DNA from: a virus
IMG/VR virus record: IMGVR_UViG_3300044981_000194
Span: 1 to 34,443 of that record
Length of the DNA stretch: 34,443 bases
Reading direction: 5' to 3' (one strand)
Positions 16,124-21,999 of this stretch are shown here, piece after piece. Numbering within the stretch: position 1 is the stretch's first letter; each line of letters starts with the position of its first letter. A program made the position numbers and the translations under genes. The notes under the pieces are model-generated. The model was not told the DNA's origin. It ran no database searches and saw nothing but the letters and a program-made list of their open reading frames with translations.

Positions 16124-16991
16124 TTTTTGCGCTCCATGCTTTAAATGACAAAGGTTCTTTTCCTTGAACTGATGGTATTTTCAAATAATCACGGTCATTA
16201 AGAAACTGGCTAAAATACAGTTTGTAGTCGTACATCAGTAAATCCGAAGTTTTTTGTACTTCTGTTTTTTTTGGAGAATATTTATCACCACTATCATTTT
16301 TGCCGCCAACCATAAAAACAATGTTCTCGGATTTTAGTTTTTTAAGAAGCTTTACTGCAGCTCCGGCTCTCTGAAGCCTTGGGTAGGATTTTTCGCTGCA
16401 TTCGTCGATGTGTTTCACCACATCTTCCATAAATTCATTATCTGTTCGTGAATCTATTGTAAGCTTTTGATTCAATATGTTCTTATCGGTGGTTTCTGAG
16501 AAAATAAAACTACTACTACTGCAGTTAGTTAGTTTCTTATCTGGATTAGTATCTGGATTAGTATCTGGTATAGGTGTCACCGATCGGTGAAATTGATTTC
16601 TCCATTCGGTGAAATCCATTTCACCGTTTGGTGAAATGGACAAATAAAGGGTTTCAAGGTATTTATCCTTATTCAGGTGGGGGAAATAGTGATAAGCTTT
16701 TGGGGTGAGGGCATACCAAACTGTCCTGTCGTATTTGTTTTTATTATAGTTTCCTCTTATTACCAATCCTTCTTTTACGGCAGTGTTTATGATGCGCTCT
16801 CGTTGTCTCCTGGAAAAATAGGGGAATATGTCTCCCATGGCCTCAAGAGTGTCGTAAGTCCAGCAAAGGCCGTCGTGAATATTTTTTTTGTTAGCGAGAT
16901 TTTTGAAGGTCCAGTGATCCAGATGACCTAAAAACAAGGCAATATAAACAGAAAAATCCTTGGCAAGGTTTACATCGAATGCGTGGTTCAT
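16095..16991 (-). CDS. Replication initiator, lambda O-like winged-helix protein
   Basis: A protein of 298 residues. Residues 1-120 look like a winged-helix replication protein: MNHAFDVNLAKDFSVYIALF, then a recognition region FPYFSRRQRERIINTAVKEG and a wing LVIRGNYNKNKYDRTVWYAL. A linker follows (TPIPDTNPDTNPDKK), encoded by 12-bp tandem repeats. The C-terminal part is helical (DLLMYDYKLYFSQFLNDRDY) and may contact the helicase or its loader. The DNA encoding residues about 118-139 carries five iteron-like repeats, as the lambda O gene carries ori. The promoter of an opposing RNA starts two bases from the ATG. GGAG precedes the start. Confidence 0.75.
   Translation of the reverse strand: MNHAFDVNLAKDFSVYIALFLGHLDHWTFKNLANKKNIHDGLCWTYDTLEAMGDIFPYFSRRQRERIINTAVKEGLVIRGNYNKNKYDRTVWYALTPKAYHYFPHLNKDKYLETLYLSISPNGEMDFTEWRNQFHRSVTPIPDTNPDTNPDKKLTNCSSSSFIFSETTDKNILNQKLTIDSRTDNEFMEDVVKHIDECSEKSYPRLQRAGAAVKLLKKLKSENIVFMVGGKNDSGDKYSPKKTEVQKTSDLLMYDYKLYFSQFLNDRDYLKIPSVQGKEPLSFKAWSAKNANQTRMPA
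16539..16568. repeat. 12-bp tandem repeat inside the initiator gene
   Basis: ATCTGGATTAGT is repeated at 16539 and 16551, with a half copy at 16563. On the minus strand it encodes DTNP-type repeats in the linker. It lies next to an A/T-rich tract and beside the iteron cluster. Confidence 0.8.
16577..16637. repeat. Iteron-like cluster: candidate replication origin
   Basis: Five copies of a CGGTGA(AAT) element lie in 61 bp. There are forward copies at 16585-16593 and 16607-16615 (22 bp apart, two helical turns), a near copy TGGTGAAAT at 16629-16637, and inverse copies at 16577-16582 and 16618-16626. The first two form the perfect palindrome TCACCGATCGGTGA. The cluster lies in the middle of the initiator gene, beside A/T-rich sequence at 16480-16560, as in lambda ori. 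Confidence 0.65.
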
Positions 16992-16999
16992 GCTATAAT
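16969..16999 (+). promoter_or_regulatory. Extended -10 promoter opposing the initiator gene
   Basis: TGC-TATAAT with the core at 16994-16999, a weak -35 TTTACA at 16969-16974 (19-base spacer), the TGC extension compensating. It starts two bases from the initiator ATG and points away from the gene, the position of lambda pO (oop promoter). Confidence 0.6.
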
Positions 17000-17005
17000 G
17001 GCTCC

Positions 17006-17090
17006 GTTGTGTTCTCGGTGAAAAGAACTATTGTTGTATGGACGCACCCGCTTGCTTGAACAAGCAGGGCTAAGGGCCGGATGCCCTAAA
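17006..17090 (+). ncRNA. Candidate structured RNA opposing the initiator leader (oop-like)
   Basis: From the promoter above, the transcript would contain hairpins GTTCT/AGAAC (17011-17028), GCTTG/CAAGC (17050-17065) and AGGGC/GCCCT (17073-17087). No U-run follows closely, so the 3' end is unclear; read-through would reach the terminator at 17205-17240. It would be antisense to the initiator mRNA leader. The ends are approximate. Confidence 0.4.
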
Positions 17091-17101
17091 CTTAAATTAT
17101 T

Positions 17102-17173
17102 TCATAAATGATAACTCATCTTTATTCCCTTTATTTTCTGTGCTATATTCTTTCCGTCGATAATTTTAGACAT
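17102..17173 (-). CDS. 23-codon ORF resembling the FolD N-terminus
   Basis: The ORF encodes MSKIIDGKNIAQKIKGIKM plus four residues and has an excellent AAGGAG eight bases before the ATG. The first 15 residues closely resemble the start of FolD (methylenetetrahydrofolate dehydrogenase/cyclohydrolase), whose family begins with a KIIDGK-IAQ-type stretch. Full FolD is about 285 residues, so this can only be a captured 5' fragment, a leader peptide, or chance. It lies just upstream of the initiator gene. Confidence 0.5.
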   Translation of the reverse strand: MSKIIDGKNIAQKIKGIKMSYHL

Positions 17174-17204
17174 ATGATAGTCTCCTTTGTGAGTTATTGA
17201 CCCT

Positions 17205-17240
17205 AAAAGCCCGCTGCCTTGAAATTCCTTGCGGGCTTTT
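17205..17240. terminator. Bidirectional terminator
   Basis: AAAAGCCCGC (17205-17214) pairs perfectly with GCGGGCTTTT (17231-17240). On the plus strand it is followed by a further T; on the minus strand it also ends in TTTT. It directly follows the minus-strand gene ending at 17241, so it ends or attenuates the Cro-side transcript before the initiator. It could also end plus-strand transcripts from 17000. Confidence 0.8.
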
Positions 17241-17414
17241 TCATTCCTTGTGTTCTTGTATTTCCAATAAAAATTCCTTAATCCATTTTTCTACAATATG
17301 AACCTCATTGGCGCTAAAGCAAAACTGGTTTGGATATCTTGGCTCGCGTTCTATGATTGAATTAGCGACACGCTCCAGAAGTTGCATCGCTTTGGCATGA
17401 GGGGTTAAATACAT
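17241..17414 (-). CDS. Small helical protein
   Basis: A protein of 57 residues (MYLTPHAKAMQLLERVANSI...) with AAAAGGAG before the ATG. The ending NEVHIVEKWIKEFLLEIQEH is amphipathic. The stop touches the terminator stem. No family recognised; position in a pR-like arm suggests an early regulator or host-interaction protein. Confidence 0.68.
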   Translation of the reverse strand: MYLTPHAKAMQLLERVANSIIEREPRYPNQFCFSANEVHIVEKWIKEFLLEIQEHKE

Positions 17415-17468
17415 GATGAGCTCCTTTTATTTTTATTAATCCTTTCGGATATCATATACCTGAAAGGA

Positions 17469-17484
17469 CTGTAATTAGTAGAAG
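17469..17484 (-). repeat. 16-bp repeat, copy 2
   Basis: Identical to 14536-14551 on the same strand. It lies between the genes at 17495 and 17414. Confidence 0.6.
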
Positions 17485-17494
17485 GGAATGATAT

Positions 17495-17719
17495 TCAGTG
17501 GGGATATACTTTATTTTCTGTGTCGTTCATGGCTTTTTCTATATCACTCACAAGTCTGTCATTCATATATCTGTGCAAGCACCATGATGCCCATCCGGCT
17601 CTGTCCTGCAAGATAGGATCGGCGCCATTAAGATGCTTTAAAAGAGCCTGAAGAAATTTAATGTGATATTTTATGGATTTTTTTGCCTCCACGATATTAT
17701 CTTTCTGTTTTTCACTCAT
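17495..17719 (-). CDS. Hypothetical small helical protein
   Basis: A protein of 74 residues with GGGAGAT before the ATG. The sequence is Lys-rich and helical at the N-terminus (VEAKKSIKYHIKFLQALLKH), with a Trp-rich centre (DRAGWASWCLHRYMNDR). No family recognised. It belongs to the same minus-strand early arm as the Cro-like gene. Confidence 0.72.
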   Translation of the reverse strand: MSEKQKDNIVEAKKSIKYHIKFLQALLKHLNGADPILQDRAGWASWCLHRYMNDRLVSDIEKAMNDTENKVYPH

Positions 17720-17773
17720 TGCTAATCTCCCGGAATGGTTTTTTATTTAGATAGCCTATGGCCTTTAGACATT

Positions 17774-18106
17774 TTATTTTCCGCAAATCATATTTTTAAG
17801 TTCTTCTTTAGAAAATCCAAGCCAATTAGGAGTTTCTGAAATTGCAAAACTTTTATTCCAGTGCAAATACCATTCCCCTATCTTGCAACAGATATGCTCT
17901 ATTTGATATTTTGTGTAGGGTGATTTTCTGCCAATTTTTTGCTCGATGTCGGAAACCGATTCATATAATACCAATTGCATAATGCAATCTGCCTGGTAAC
18001 CGGTGTCTCCGGCACCATGAAAATATTTTTCTTCAAAATCCCCCAGTACTTTGGAAATGGAATTTTTTAGATCATCACGGGCCTGCGCTATTTCTCTTTC
18101 ATCCAT
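17774..18106 (-). CDS. Hypothetical protein of the early arm
   Basis: A protein of 110 residues (MDEREIAQARDDLKNSISKV...), helical, with several cysteines including a CCKIGEWYLHWNK segment. Its ATG follows the preceding stop directly (TAAATG). The C-terminus (SKEELKNMICGK) is polar. No family recognised. Confidence 0.75.
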   Translation of the reverse strand: MDEREIAQARDDLKNSISKVLGDFEEKYFHGAGDTGYQADCIMQLVLYESVSDIEQKIGRKSPYTKYQIEHICCKIGEWYLHWNKSFAISETPNWLGFSKEELKNMICGK

Positions 18107-18187
18107 TTAACTGCCCCATAAAGAATAGACAGTAAAACAAATAACGGCAAAGCAATAAATTATAGTTAATGATGTGCAAGGATCCAT
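18107..18187 (-). CDS. 26-residue single-span membrane peptide
   Basis: MDPCTSLTIIYCFAVICFTV plus a short tail. Nearly the whole peptide is one hydrophobic span. AGAGGT precedes the ATG, and the TAA abuts the next ATG, so it fits the operon exactly. Tiny membrane peptides in phages may be toxins, holin partners or superinfection factors; which of these is unknown. Confidence 0.5.
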   Translation of the reverse strand: MDPCTSLTIIYCFAVICFTVYSLWGS

Positions 18188-18196
18188 GATATACCT

Positions 18197-18421
18197 CTAG
18201 ACCAATTTTAATACGTGCAAGAATATAGGTAGCATCATCCCACCGACAAGCAAGCTTATTATCCAGTTCAATTTGGATTCCAGTTTACAAAATCTTTCAT
18301 GATTAACACCAAAACGTTCTTCATGAACCCTTATTTTAACTTCATGCTCTATATATTGTTCGTTAGTCATCATCCATCCGCCTTTTAATTTTCCGATCAT
18401 ATTCTCAACTTGCGCTTCCAT
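18197..18421 (-). CDS. C-tail-anchored small membrane protein, holin/XhlA-like shape
   Basis: Up to 74 residues, or 57-58 from the internal MMTNEQYIEH start, which has AAGG upstream. A charged helical N-terminal part (EVKIRVHEERFGVNHERFCK) leads into a C-terminal span (WIISLLVGGMMLPIFLHVLK). This shape is common to XhlA-type lysis accessory proteins and to other small phage membrane proteins. It lies beside the Cro-like gene, far from the lysozyme at 25.5 kb. No holin is seen near that lysozyme, so this is a holin candidate. Confidence 0.65.
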   Translation of the reverse strand: MEAQVENMIGKLKGGWMMTNEQYIEHEVKIRVHEERFGVNHERFCKLESKLNWIISLLVGGMMLPIFLHVLKLV

Positions 18422-18593
18422 CGCTCCATTCCGTCTTTAATAATCCGTTAGTAATGCGCTCAAGCTTGTATTGAGCGGCCTCTGGAACGTAACCCCAAGT
18501 CTGCCAATTACGTAGTGTATTCGCAGACATCTTTGTTTGCTTGTGAAAATTATATTTTGTTCTATAAAATTTAATAACATCTTCTGGCGTCAT
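18405..18593 (-). CDS. Cro-like transcriptional regulator
   Basis: A protein of 62 residues (lambda and P22 Cro are 61-66). It opens MTPEDVIKFYRTKYNFHKQT; the turn and second helix KMSANTLRNWQTWGYVPEAA fit the YdaS/P22 Cro type of helix-turn-helix, in which a Tyr/Trp-Gly-xxP motif follows recognition. GAGGGG precedes the ATG. It is divergent from the plus-strand recombination operon, across a 110-bp region with overlapping promoters and a palindromic operator. It probably represses both arms, including its own promoter. No cI-like partner gene exists between the arms. Confidence 0.78.
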   Translation of the reverse strand: MTPEDVIKFYRTKYNFHKQTKMSANTLRNWQTWGYVPEAAQYKLERITNGLLKTEWSDGSAS

Positions 18594-18626
18594 GCAGTTA
18601 CCCCTCGTTAAGATTAATTAAAAAAT

Positions 18627-18655
18627 ATTATAAAGCAACTCTTGACTTAGAGCAA
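18627..18655 (-). promoter_or_regulatory. Promoter of the Cro-like gene (pR-like)
   Basis: On the minus strand -10 TATAAT (18632-18627), 17-base spacer, -35 TTGCTC (18655-18650). It overlaps the opposing promoter at 18642-18670, so the two should exclude each other. Confidence 0.6.
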
Positions 18656-18670
18656 GATATGACGTAATCT
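18642..18670 (+). promoter_or_regulatory. Promoter of the recombination operon (pL-like)
   Basis: -35 TTGACT (18642-18647), 17-base spacer, -10 TAATCT (18665-18670). GCAACTCTTGAC over the -35 differs by one base from GCAACACTTGAC at 14637-14648. Confidence 0.55.
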
Positions 18671-18682
18671 CAATTTACGTCA
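18660..18682. promoter_or_regulatory. Palindromic operator between the two arms
   Basis: TGACGTAA (18660-18667) and TTACGTCA (18675-18682) are perfect inverted arms around seven bases. The left arm covers part of the plus-strand -10. Size and placement fit a dimeric Cro-type repressor site. Confidence 0.65.
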
Positions 18683-18719
18683 ATACCGACGCAGACTACA
18701 TAAAGTGAAGAGGTATAAA

Positions 18720-19142
18720 ATGCAAGATTACGATCATACTCATGAGCAAGAACATTGTCTTTCTGATAATGTGCAAGAACTAAAAAAAATAAATATCAAG
18801 ATAGCGCAGCTTTCCTTGCGAAAAGAAGAGTTAACGAAAAATATAATCTGTGCCCTTGAGCATAATCACGAAGGGCAGAAATCTTATGATTATGGTTTGT
18901 GGCGAATTGAGATTAAGACGCCTTTTGTTTATTCATTGAACAAGAAACGCTATGAATCTGGTGAAATTAATTTGCCTTCCAATTTCAATCCTGTGAAAGA
19001 ATCTATATCGTATTCCATAGACAAGAGGTTGTGTGATCAATATATGACGGATGCGCCTGATGATGTACGTGATGCTCTTATAGAGTTAATTGACAAGAAA
19101 CCTGGAAAAGCTGCGGTTACTATCAAGGAGCGTATATTATGA
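18720..19142 (+). CDS. First gene of the recombination operon, unknown function
   Basis: A protein of 140 residues from the ATG at 18720, which has GAAGAGG at good distance; an in-frame start at 18705 lies upstream of that site. Residues 15-45 form a charged coiled coil (QELKKINIKIAQLSLRKEEL), followed by a beta-containing region (GLWRIEIKTPFVYSLNKKRY) and a basic C-terminus. Its position before a P-loop ATPase and SSB suggests a role in recombination, perhaps like host-nuclease inhibitors of pL operons. The stop overlaps the next start as ATGA. Confidence 0.8.
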   Translation: MQDYDHTHEQEHCLSDNVQELKKINIKIAQLSLRKEELTKNIICALEHNHEGQKSYDYGLWRIEIKTPFVYSLNKKRYESGEINLPSNFNPVKESISYSIDKRLCDQYMTDAPDDVRDALIELIDKKPGKAAVTIKERIL

Positions 19143-19804
19143 GCAATACGGTATTAATTATAGGTCAATCAGGAAGCGGTAAATCCACAGCTCTTCGTAA
19201 TCTTGATCCAAAAACTACATTCATAATTAATGTTCTGGATAAACCACTTCCTTTTCGTTCCTTCAAGAAAAATTATCATGCTTTCACTAAAGAAAATAAA
19301 ACCGGAAATTATTACACGACCAATGATTGGGCTTTGGTAGTGCGCTGCATAGAAATGGTAAATAAGGAGAGAGAAGAAATAACTACGCTTGTTATCGATG
19401 ACTGGCAGTATATTTTGGCTTATGAGTTCATGAGGCGAGTATCTGAAAAAGGTTTTGACAAATTTTCGGAATTGGCTAATCACGGATGGAGTACCATAAA
19501 TTCTTGTCTTGGAACGAGACCTTCCCTGACTAACTTTATTTTGGCTCACAGTGATGTAGATAGTACAGGTAGATCCAAGTGCAAAACCATAGGAAAGATG
19601 CTGGATGAGAAAATTACCATAGAAGGGTTGTTTACTACTGTGTTGCATTCCCGGGTTGTAGATGGCCAATATCTTTTTCAAACTCAGTATGATGGAGAGT
19701 ATCTGGCAAAGTCACCAATGGGGATGTTTGAAGAGTTTCTTATACCAAACGATTTGTTAACGGTGAAAGAGGCGGTTGAAAATTACTTTAACGATGAGGA
19801 ATAA
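19139..19804 (+). CDS. P-loop ATPase, likely recombination (Sak4/RecA-like AAA)
   Basis: A protein of 221 residues. Walker A is GQSGSGKST at residues 9-17; a hydrophobic Walker B strand ITTLVIDDWQYILAYEF lies near residue 85-100. The size and the layout (short N-terminus, early Walker A, neighbouring SSB) fit phage AAA_24/Sak4-like ATPases, which promote single-strand annealing or strand exchange with a phage SSB. AAGGAG precedes the ATG, which overlaps the previous stop. A DNA-packaging or helicase role is less likely. Confidence 0.82.
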   Translation: MSNTVLIIGQSGSGKSTALRNLDPKTTFIINVLDKPLPFRSFKKNYHAFTKENKTGNYYTTNDWALVVRCIEMVNKEREEITTLVIDDWQYILAYEFMRRVSEKGFDKFSELANHGWSTINSCLGTRPSLTNFILAHSDVDSTGRSKCKTIGKMLDEKITIEGLFTTVLHSRVVDGQYLFQTQYDGEYLAKSPMGMFEEFLIPNDLLTVKEAVENYFNDEE

Positions 19805-19809
19805 ATAAA

Positions 19810-20400
19810 ATGAGCGATTTTTGGATAAGTGAATTAGGAGAAGTAACGGGTTCTGCTTCGGATGCATTTGCCAGGACATTCACGCAAATACCGGATGGGA
19901 CAATGGCTTTGGCTAGAATTGAGGCATTCGTTAACTCTGAGTATAACGGAAATAAATTTTTACTTATCAATTGGATTCTTACAGAAGGCGAATTTAAAGG
20001 CTCTAAAGTAGAGCAGAAGCTTAAAGTGTTTGGAGATCCCAGTGCTAAAGACTCAGCTAAAGCACGTCACCGGGCCCTTAATATGCTAAAGCTTATTTAT
20101 CAGCTGTATAACGTCAAGCCCAAGCATGCTGGAGATCCAACGGACCAGGATTTATCTGTGTTTAATTCCAAGATTGCAGGTATTAAAATAAGAGAAACAG
20201 AGCCAAATGAACAAGGTCGACAATACAACTGGGTAGCTGAAATTCATTCAGCCAAAGATTTTAAATGTGAGACTGGTGTAAGCCTTGTTGTTACTCATAA
20301 TAATTTTATGAATAGCCCCCAAGGGAATCTGGATAGCGCCTTTAGTAGACAAGCACAACTGGCATTAGAGCCAAGTTTGTCAGACGACATACCATTTTAA
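19810..20400 (+). CDS. SSB-like single-stranded DNA-binding protein
   Basis: A protein of 196 residues. The body is OB-fold-like (beta strands around ARIEAFVNSEYNGNKFLLIN and GVSLVVTHNNF). The C-terminus ends SLSDDIPF, the acidic tail with terminal Pro-Phe by which SSBs recruit partners; seeing it exactly at the end is strong support. It lies five bases after the P-loop ATPase gene, a common phage pairing. It protects single-stranded DNA in replication and annealing. Confidence 0.85.
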   Translation: MSDFWISELGEVTGSASDAFARTFTQIPDGTMALARIEAFVNSEYNGNKFLLINWILTEGEFKGSKVEQKLKVFGDPSAKDSAKARHRALNMLKLIYQLYNVKPKHAGDPTDQDLSVFNSKIAGIKIRETEPNEQGRQYNWVAEIHSAKDFKCETGVSLVVTHNNFMNSPQGNLDSAFSRQAQLALEPSLSDDIPF

Positions 20401-20494
20401 TTTCAATAAGAGCAAATTTTTCTCCGTTGATGTCAGGAATGTTTTGTGAAGGATGTTGTTTGTTATTTTATCATATAGGAAAATAGGGGTAATT

Positions 20495-20650
20495 ATGATT
20501 AATACTTTTGATGATTCTAGAATCCGTGAATTAAAGGAATTATTTCCGAATGCAAGAGAATGCAAGATAAGGGAAATGGCTCAATATATATGGGAAATAA
20601 TTCCAAGGATTTATAGTGAAGCTGCTAATGACAAAAAATACATTAACTAA
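20495..20650 (+). CDS. Hypothetical small protein
   Basis: A protein of 51 residues from the ATG at 20495, which has TAGGGG upstream; the longer frame from 20453 lacks a site. It is helical and charged (DDSRIRELKELFPNARECKI). Its end overlaps the next gene by 35 bases. No family recognised. Confidence 0.65.
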   Translation: MINTFDDSRIRELKELFPNARECKIREMAQYIWEIIPRIYSEAANDKKYIN

Positions 20651-21278
20651 AATAATTGAAGATCATCAGTCTACTATACAAGATGATGTTAGGGATTACA
20701 TAGGAGCCAGCAGCATTGGCTCCGATTGTTTAAGACAAATTTGGTATAAATATAAAGGAGTAAGTGAAGAAGCGGTTCCTGCAAAAACACGCAGGACTTG
20801 GGCTATTGGTAAGCGCCTTGAGGGATTGGTTATTGAATGGCTTATGGATTGCGGGGTGTTGATTGATTTAGATCCGCAAACGTATCGTGCAAGAAACGTG
20901 CCAATTTTTCAGGGTCACTTCGACGGAATCATATTTTTAGGTAAATTAAAGGCTATTTTAGAGGTAAAAACGGCCAAAGATGCCAGCTTTAAGATATTTG
21001 TTAAAAAGGGTTTGAAGGTTTGGAATCCACAATATTACGCGCAAGTGCAGTCGTATATGGGCATGAGCGGGATAAATAGTACATATATACTTGTACTAAA
21101 TAAGGATAATAGTGATCTTTCCGATGAATTAGTGACTTTTGATGCAGAATTTTACGAAAAGCTCGAGCAAAAAGCGCAAATGATATCTAACGCTGTCGTT
21201 GAACCCCCGCGCGTACACGGTTCACCGCTCTGGTATCAATGCAAGATGTGTAATTTTAACAAAGTTTGCCATAAATAA
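20616..21278 (+). CDS. Cas4/RecB-like PD-(D/E)XK exonuclease
   Basis: A protein of 220 residues from a GTG at 20616; AAGGA lies six bases before it, whereas the next ATG (20628) is too far from that site. Catalytic residues are D103 (QGHFDGI), E116 and K118 (ILEVKTA), followed by QVQ at 143-145 (YYAQVQSYM). One cysteine at 38 (GSDCLRQ) and three at the C-terminus (CKMCNFNKVC) match the Cas4/AddB-type iron-sulphur cluster. Such phage enzymes make single-stranded ends for annealing recombination, in line with the neighbouring ATPase and SSB. There is no CRISPR array, so an adaptation role is unlikely. Confidence 0.87.
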   Translation: MKLLMTKNTLTKIIEDHQSTIQDDVRDYIGASSIGSDCLRQIWYKYKGVSEEAVPAKTRRTWAIGKRLEGLVIEWLMDCGVLIDLDPQTYRARNVPIFQGHFDGIIFLGKLKAILEVKTAKDASFKIFVKKGLKVWNPQYYAQVQSYMGMSGINSTYILVLNKDNSDLSDELVTFDAEFYEKLEQKAQMISNAVVEPPRVHGSPLWYQCKMCNFNKVCHK

Positions 21279-21289
21279 GGATGTACAAC

Positions 21290-21604
21290 ATGAGTGATTA
21301 TAAAGAATTAACCGATATAGAACGGTCTGAATTACAAAAAATGTTTTGGAAAAATAATGAAGAAATCCAAAAACAAATAAAAGAAGAATTAACCATTTTG
21401 TCGAAATATAAAGGTGAATTAGCTAAAAACTATGAACAAGTAGGCGCTTATCAAAATACATTGGTAGGGTGTATGAAAGATATTATTGAAAATCAAGAAG
21501 AAATATTTCATATGTTTCGTGAGGTGATTAAGGTTATTAGCGGTAACTACCCAAAAACAAGCGATAGGATTGATGCTGTAGAAGAGGAGGCGCCTTGGAA
21601 ATGA
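21290..21604 (+). CDS. Coiled-coil protein of unknown function
   Basis: A protein of 104 residues from the ATG at 21290, with AAGGAT nine bases before; the in-frame ATG at 21281 lies inside that site. Residues 10-90 are almost wholly helical and charged (NNEEIQKQIKEELTILSKYK). The C-terminus is acidic (DAVEEEAPWK). Its stop overlaps the next start as ATGA. No family recognised. Confidence 0.72.
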   Translation: MSDYKELTDIERSELQKMFWKNNEEIQKQIKEELTILSKYKGELAKNYEQVGAYQNTLVGCMKDIIENQEEIFHMFREVIKVISGNYPKTSDRIDAVEEEAPWK

Positions 21605-21822
21605 AAAAAATTAAATTTGATAACGCGCCAAGTATGACGGCTTTAACCGTTGAAATGTGTATCACAGGGCCGTCCATGATATCGGACACAGAAATGTTAA
21701 AAAAAATTCTTAATGGTGAGAGCATAGAATTATTGCCTGCACCAGGAAATGGATATAGATATATACTTAATGAAGATGGAACTATTTTAAAAGTTCCGGT
21801 GGCAGGCGTGATTTATGAATGA
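21601..21822 (+). CDS. Hypothetical small protein
   Basis: A protein of 73 residues from the ATG at 21601, overlapping the previous stop, with GAGGAGG ten bases upstream. A TTG two codons earlier is a weaker alternative. It is Met/Thr-rich at the start (NAPSMTALTVEMCITGPSMI) and ends in a small beta hairpin (NGYRYILNEDGTILKVPV). Unrecognised. Confidence 0.7.
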   Translation: MKKIKFDNAPSMTALTVEMCITGPSMISDTEMLKKILNGESIELLPAPGNGYRYILNEDGTILKVPVAGVIYE

Positions 21823-21910
21823 CTTAACCAACCCACAAAAACATTCTGAAATTGCAGCGCTCGACCAAGTCATTAATGCACACAAATTTCTAAAGATTTG
21901 TCATAGATGA
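21815..21910 (+). CDS. 31-residue hypothetical protein
   Basis: MNDLTNPQKHSEIAALDQVI plus eleven residues. It starts inside the preceding gene, and its stop overlaps the next possible start (ATGA), so it fits a tightly packed operon. Helical; function unknown. Confidence 0.5.
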   Translation: MNDLTNPQKHSEIAALDQVINAHKFLKICHR

Positions 21911-21999
21911 AAGTGATGCCAAAACAAAAAACCTATCATGAAATGCAAGTAATGGCAATTAATTATTGAGACGGACGAGATATAAGGAAAACATCGTGA
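21907..21999 (+). pseudogene. Small ORF interrupted by an in-frame TGA
   Basis: From 21907 the frame reads MKVMPKQKTYHEMQVMAINY, hits TGA at 21967-21969, and then continues DGRDIRKTS to a TGA that overlaps the next gene's GTG start as GTGA. A TGG-to-TGA change would explain both the protein-like continuation and the coupling overlap. Confidence 0.35.

Noticed and set aside
19169-19681. 170-residue minus-strand frame opposite the P-loop ATPase gene
   Set aside because: The plus strand has Walker A, a ribosome-binding site and operon overlaps; the antisense frame has none.
20430-20486. 18-codon cysteine-rich plus-strand ORF before 20495
   Set aside because: No ribosome-binding site and no coupling with neighbours.
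20616-21278. CRISPR adaptation role for the Cas4-like protein
   Set aside because: No repeat-spacer array and no cas1 or cas2 in the genome; the neighbours are recombination genes.
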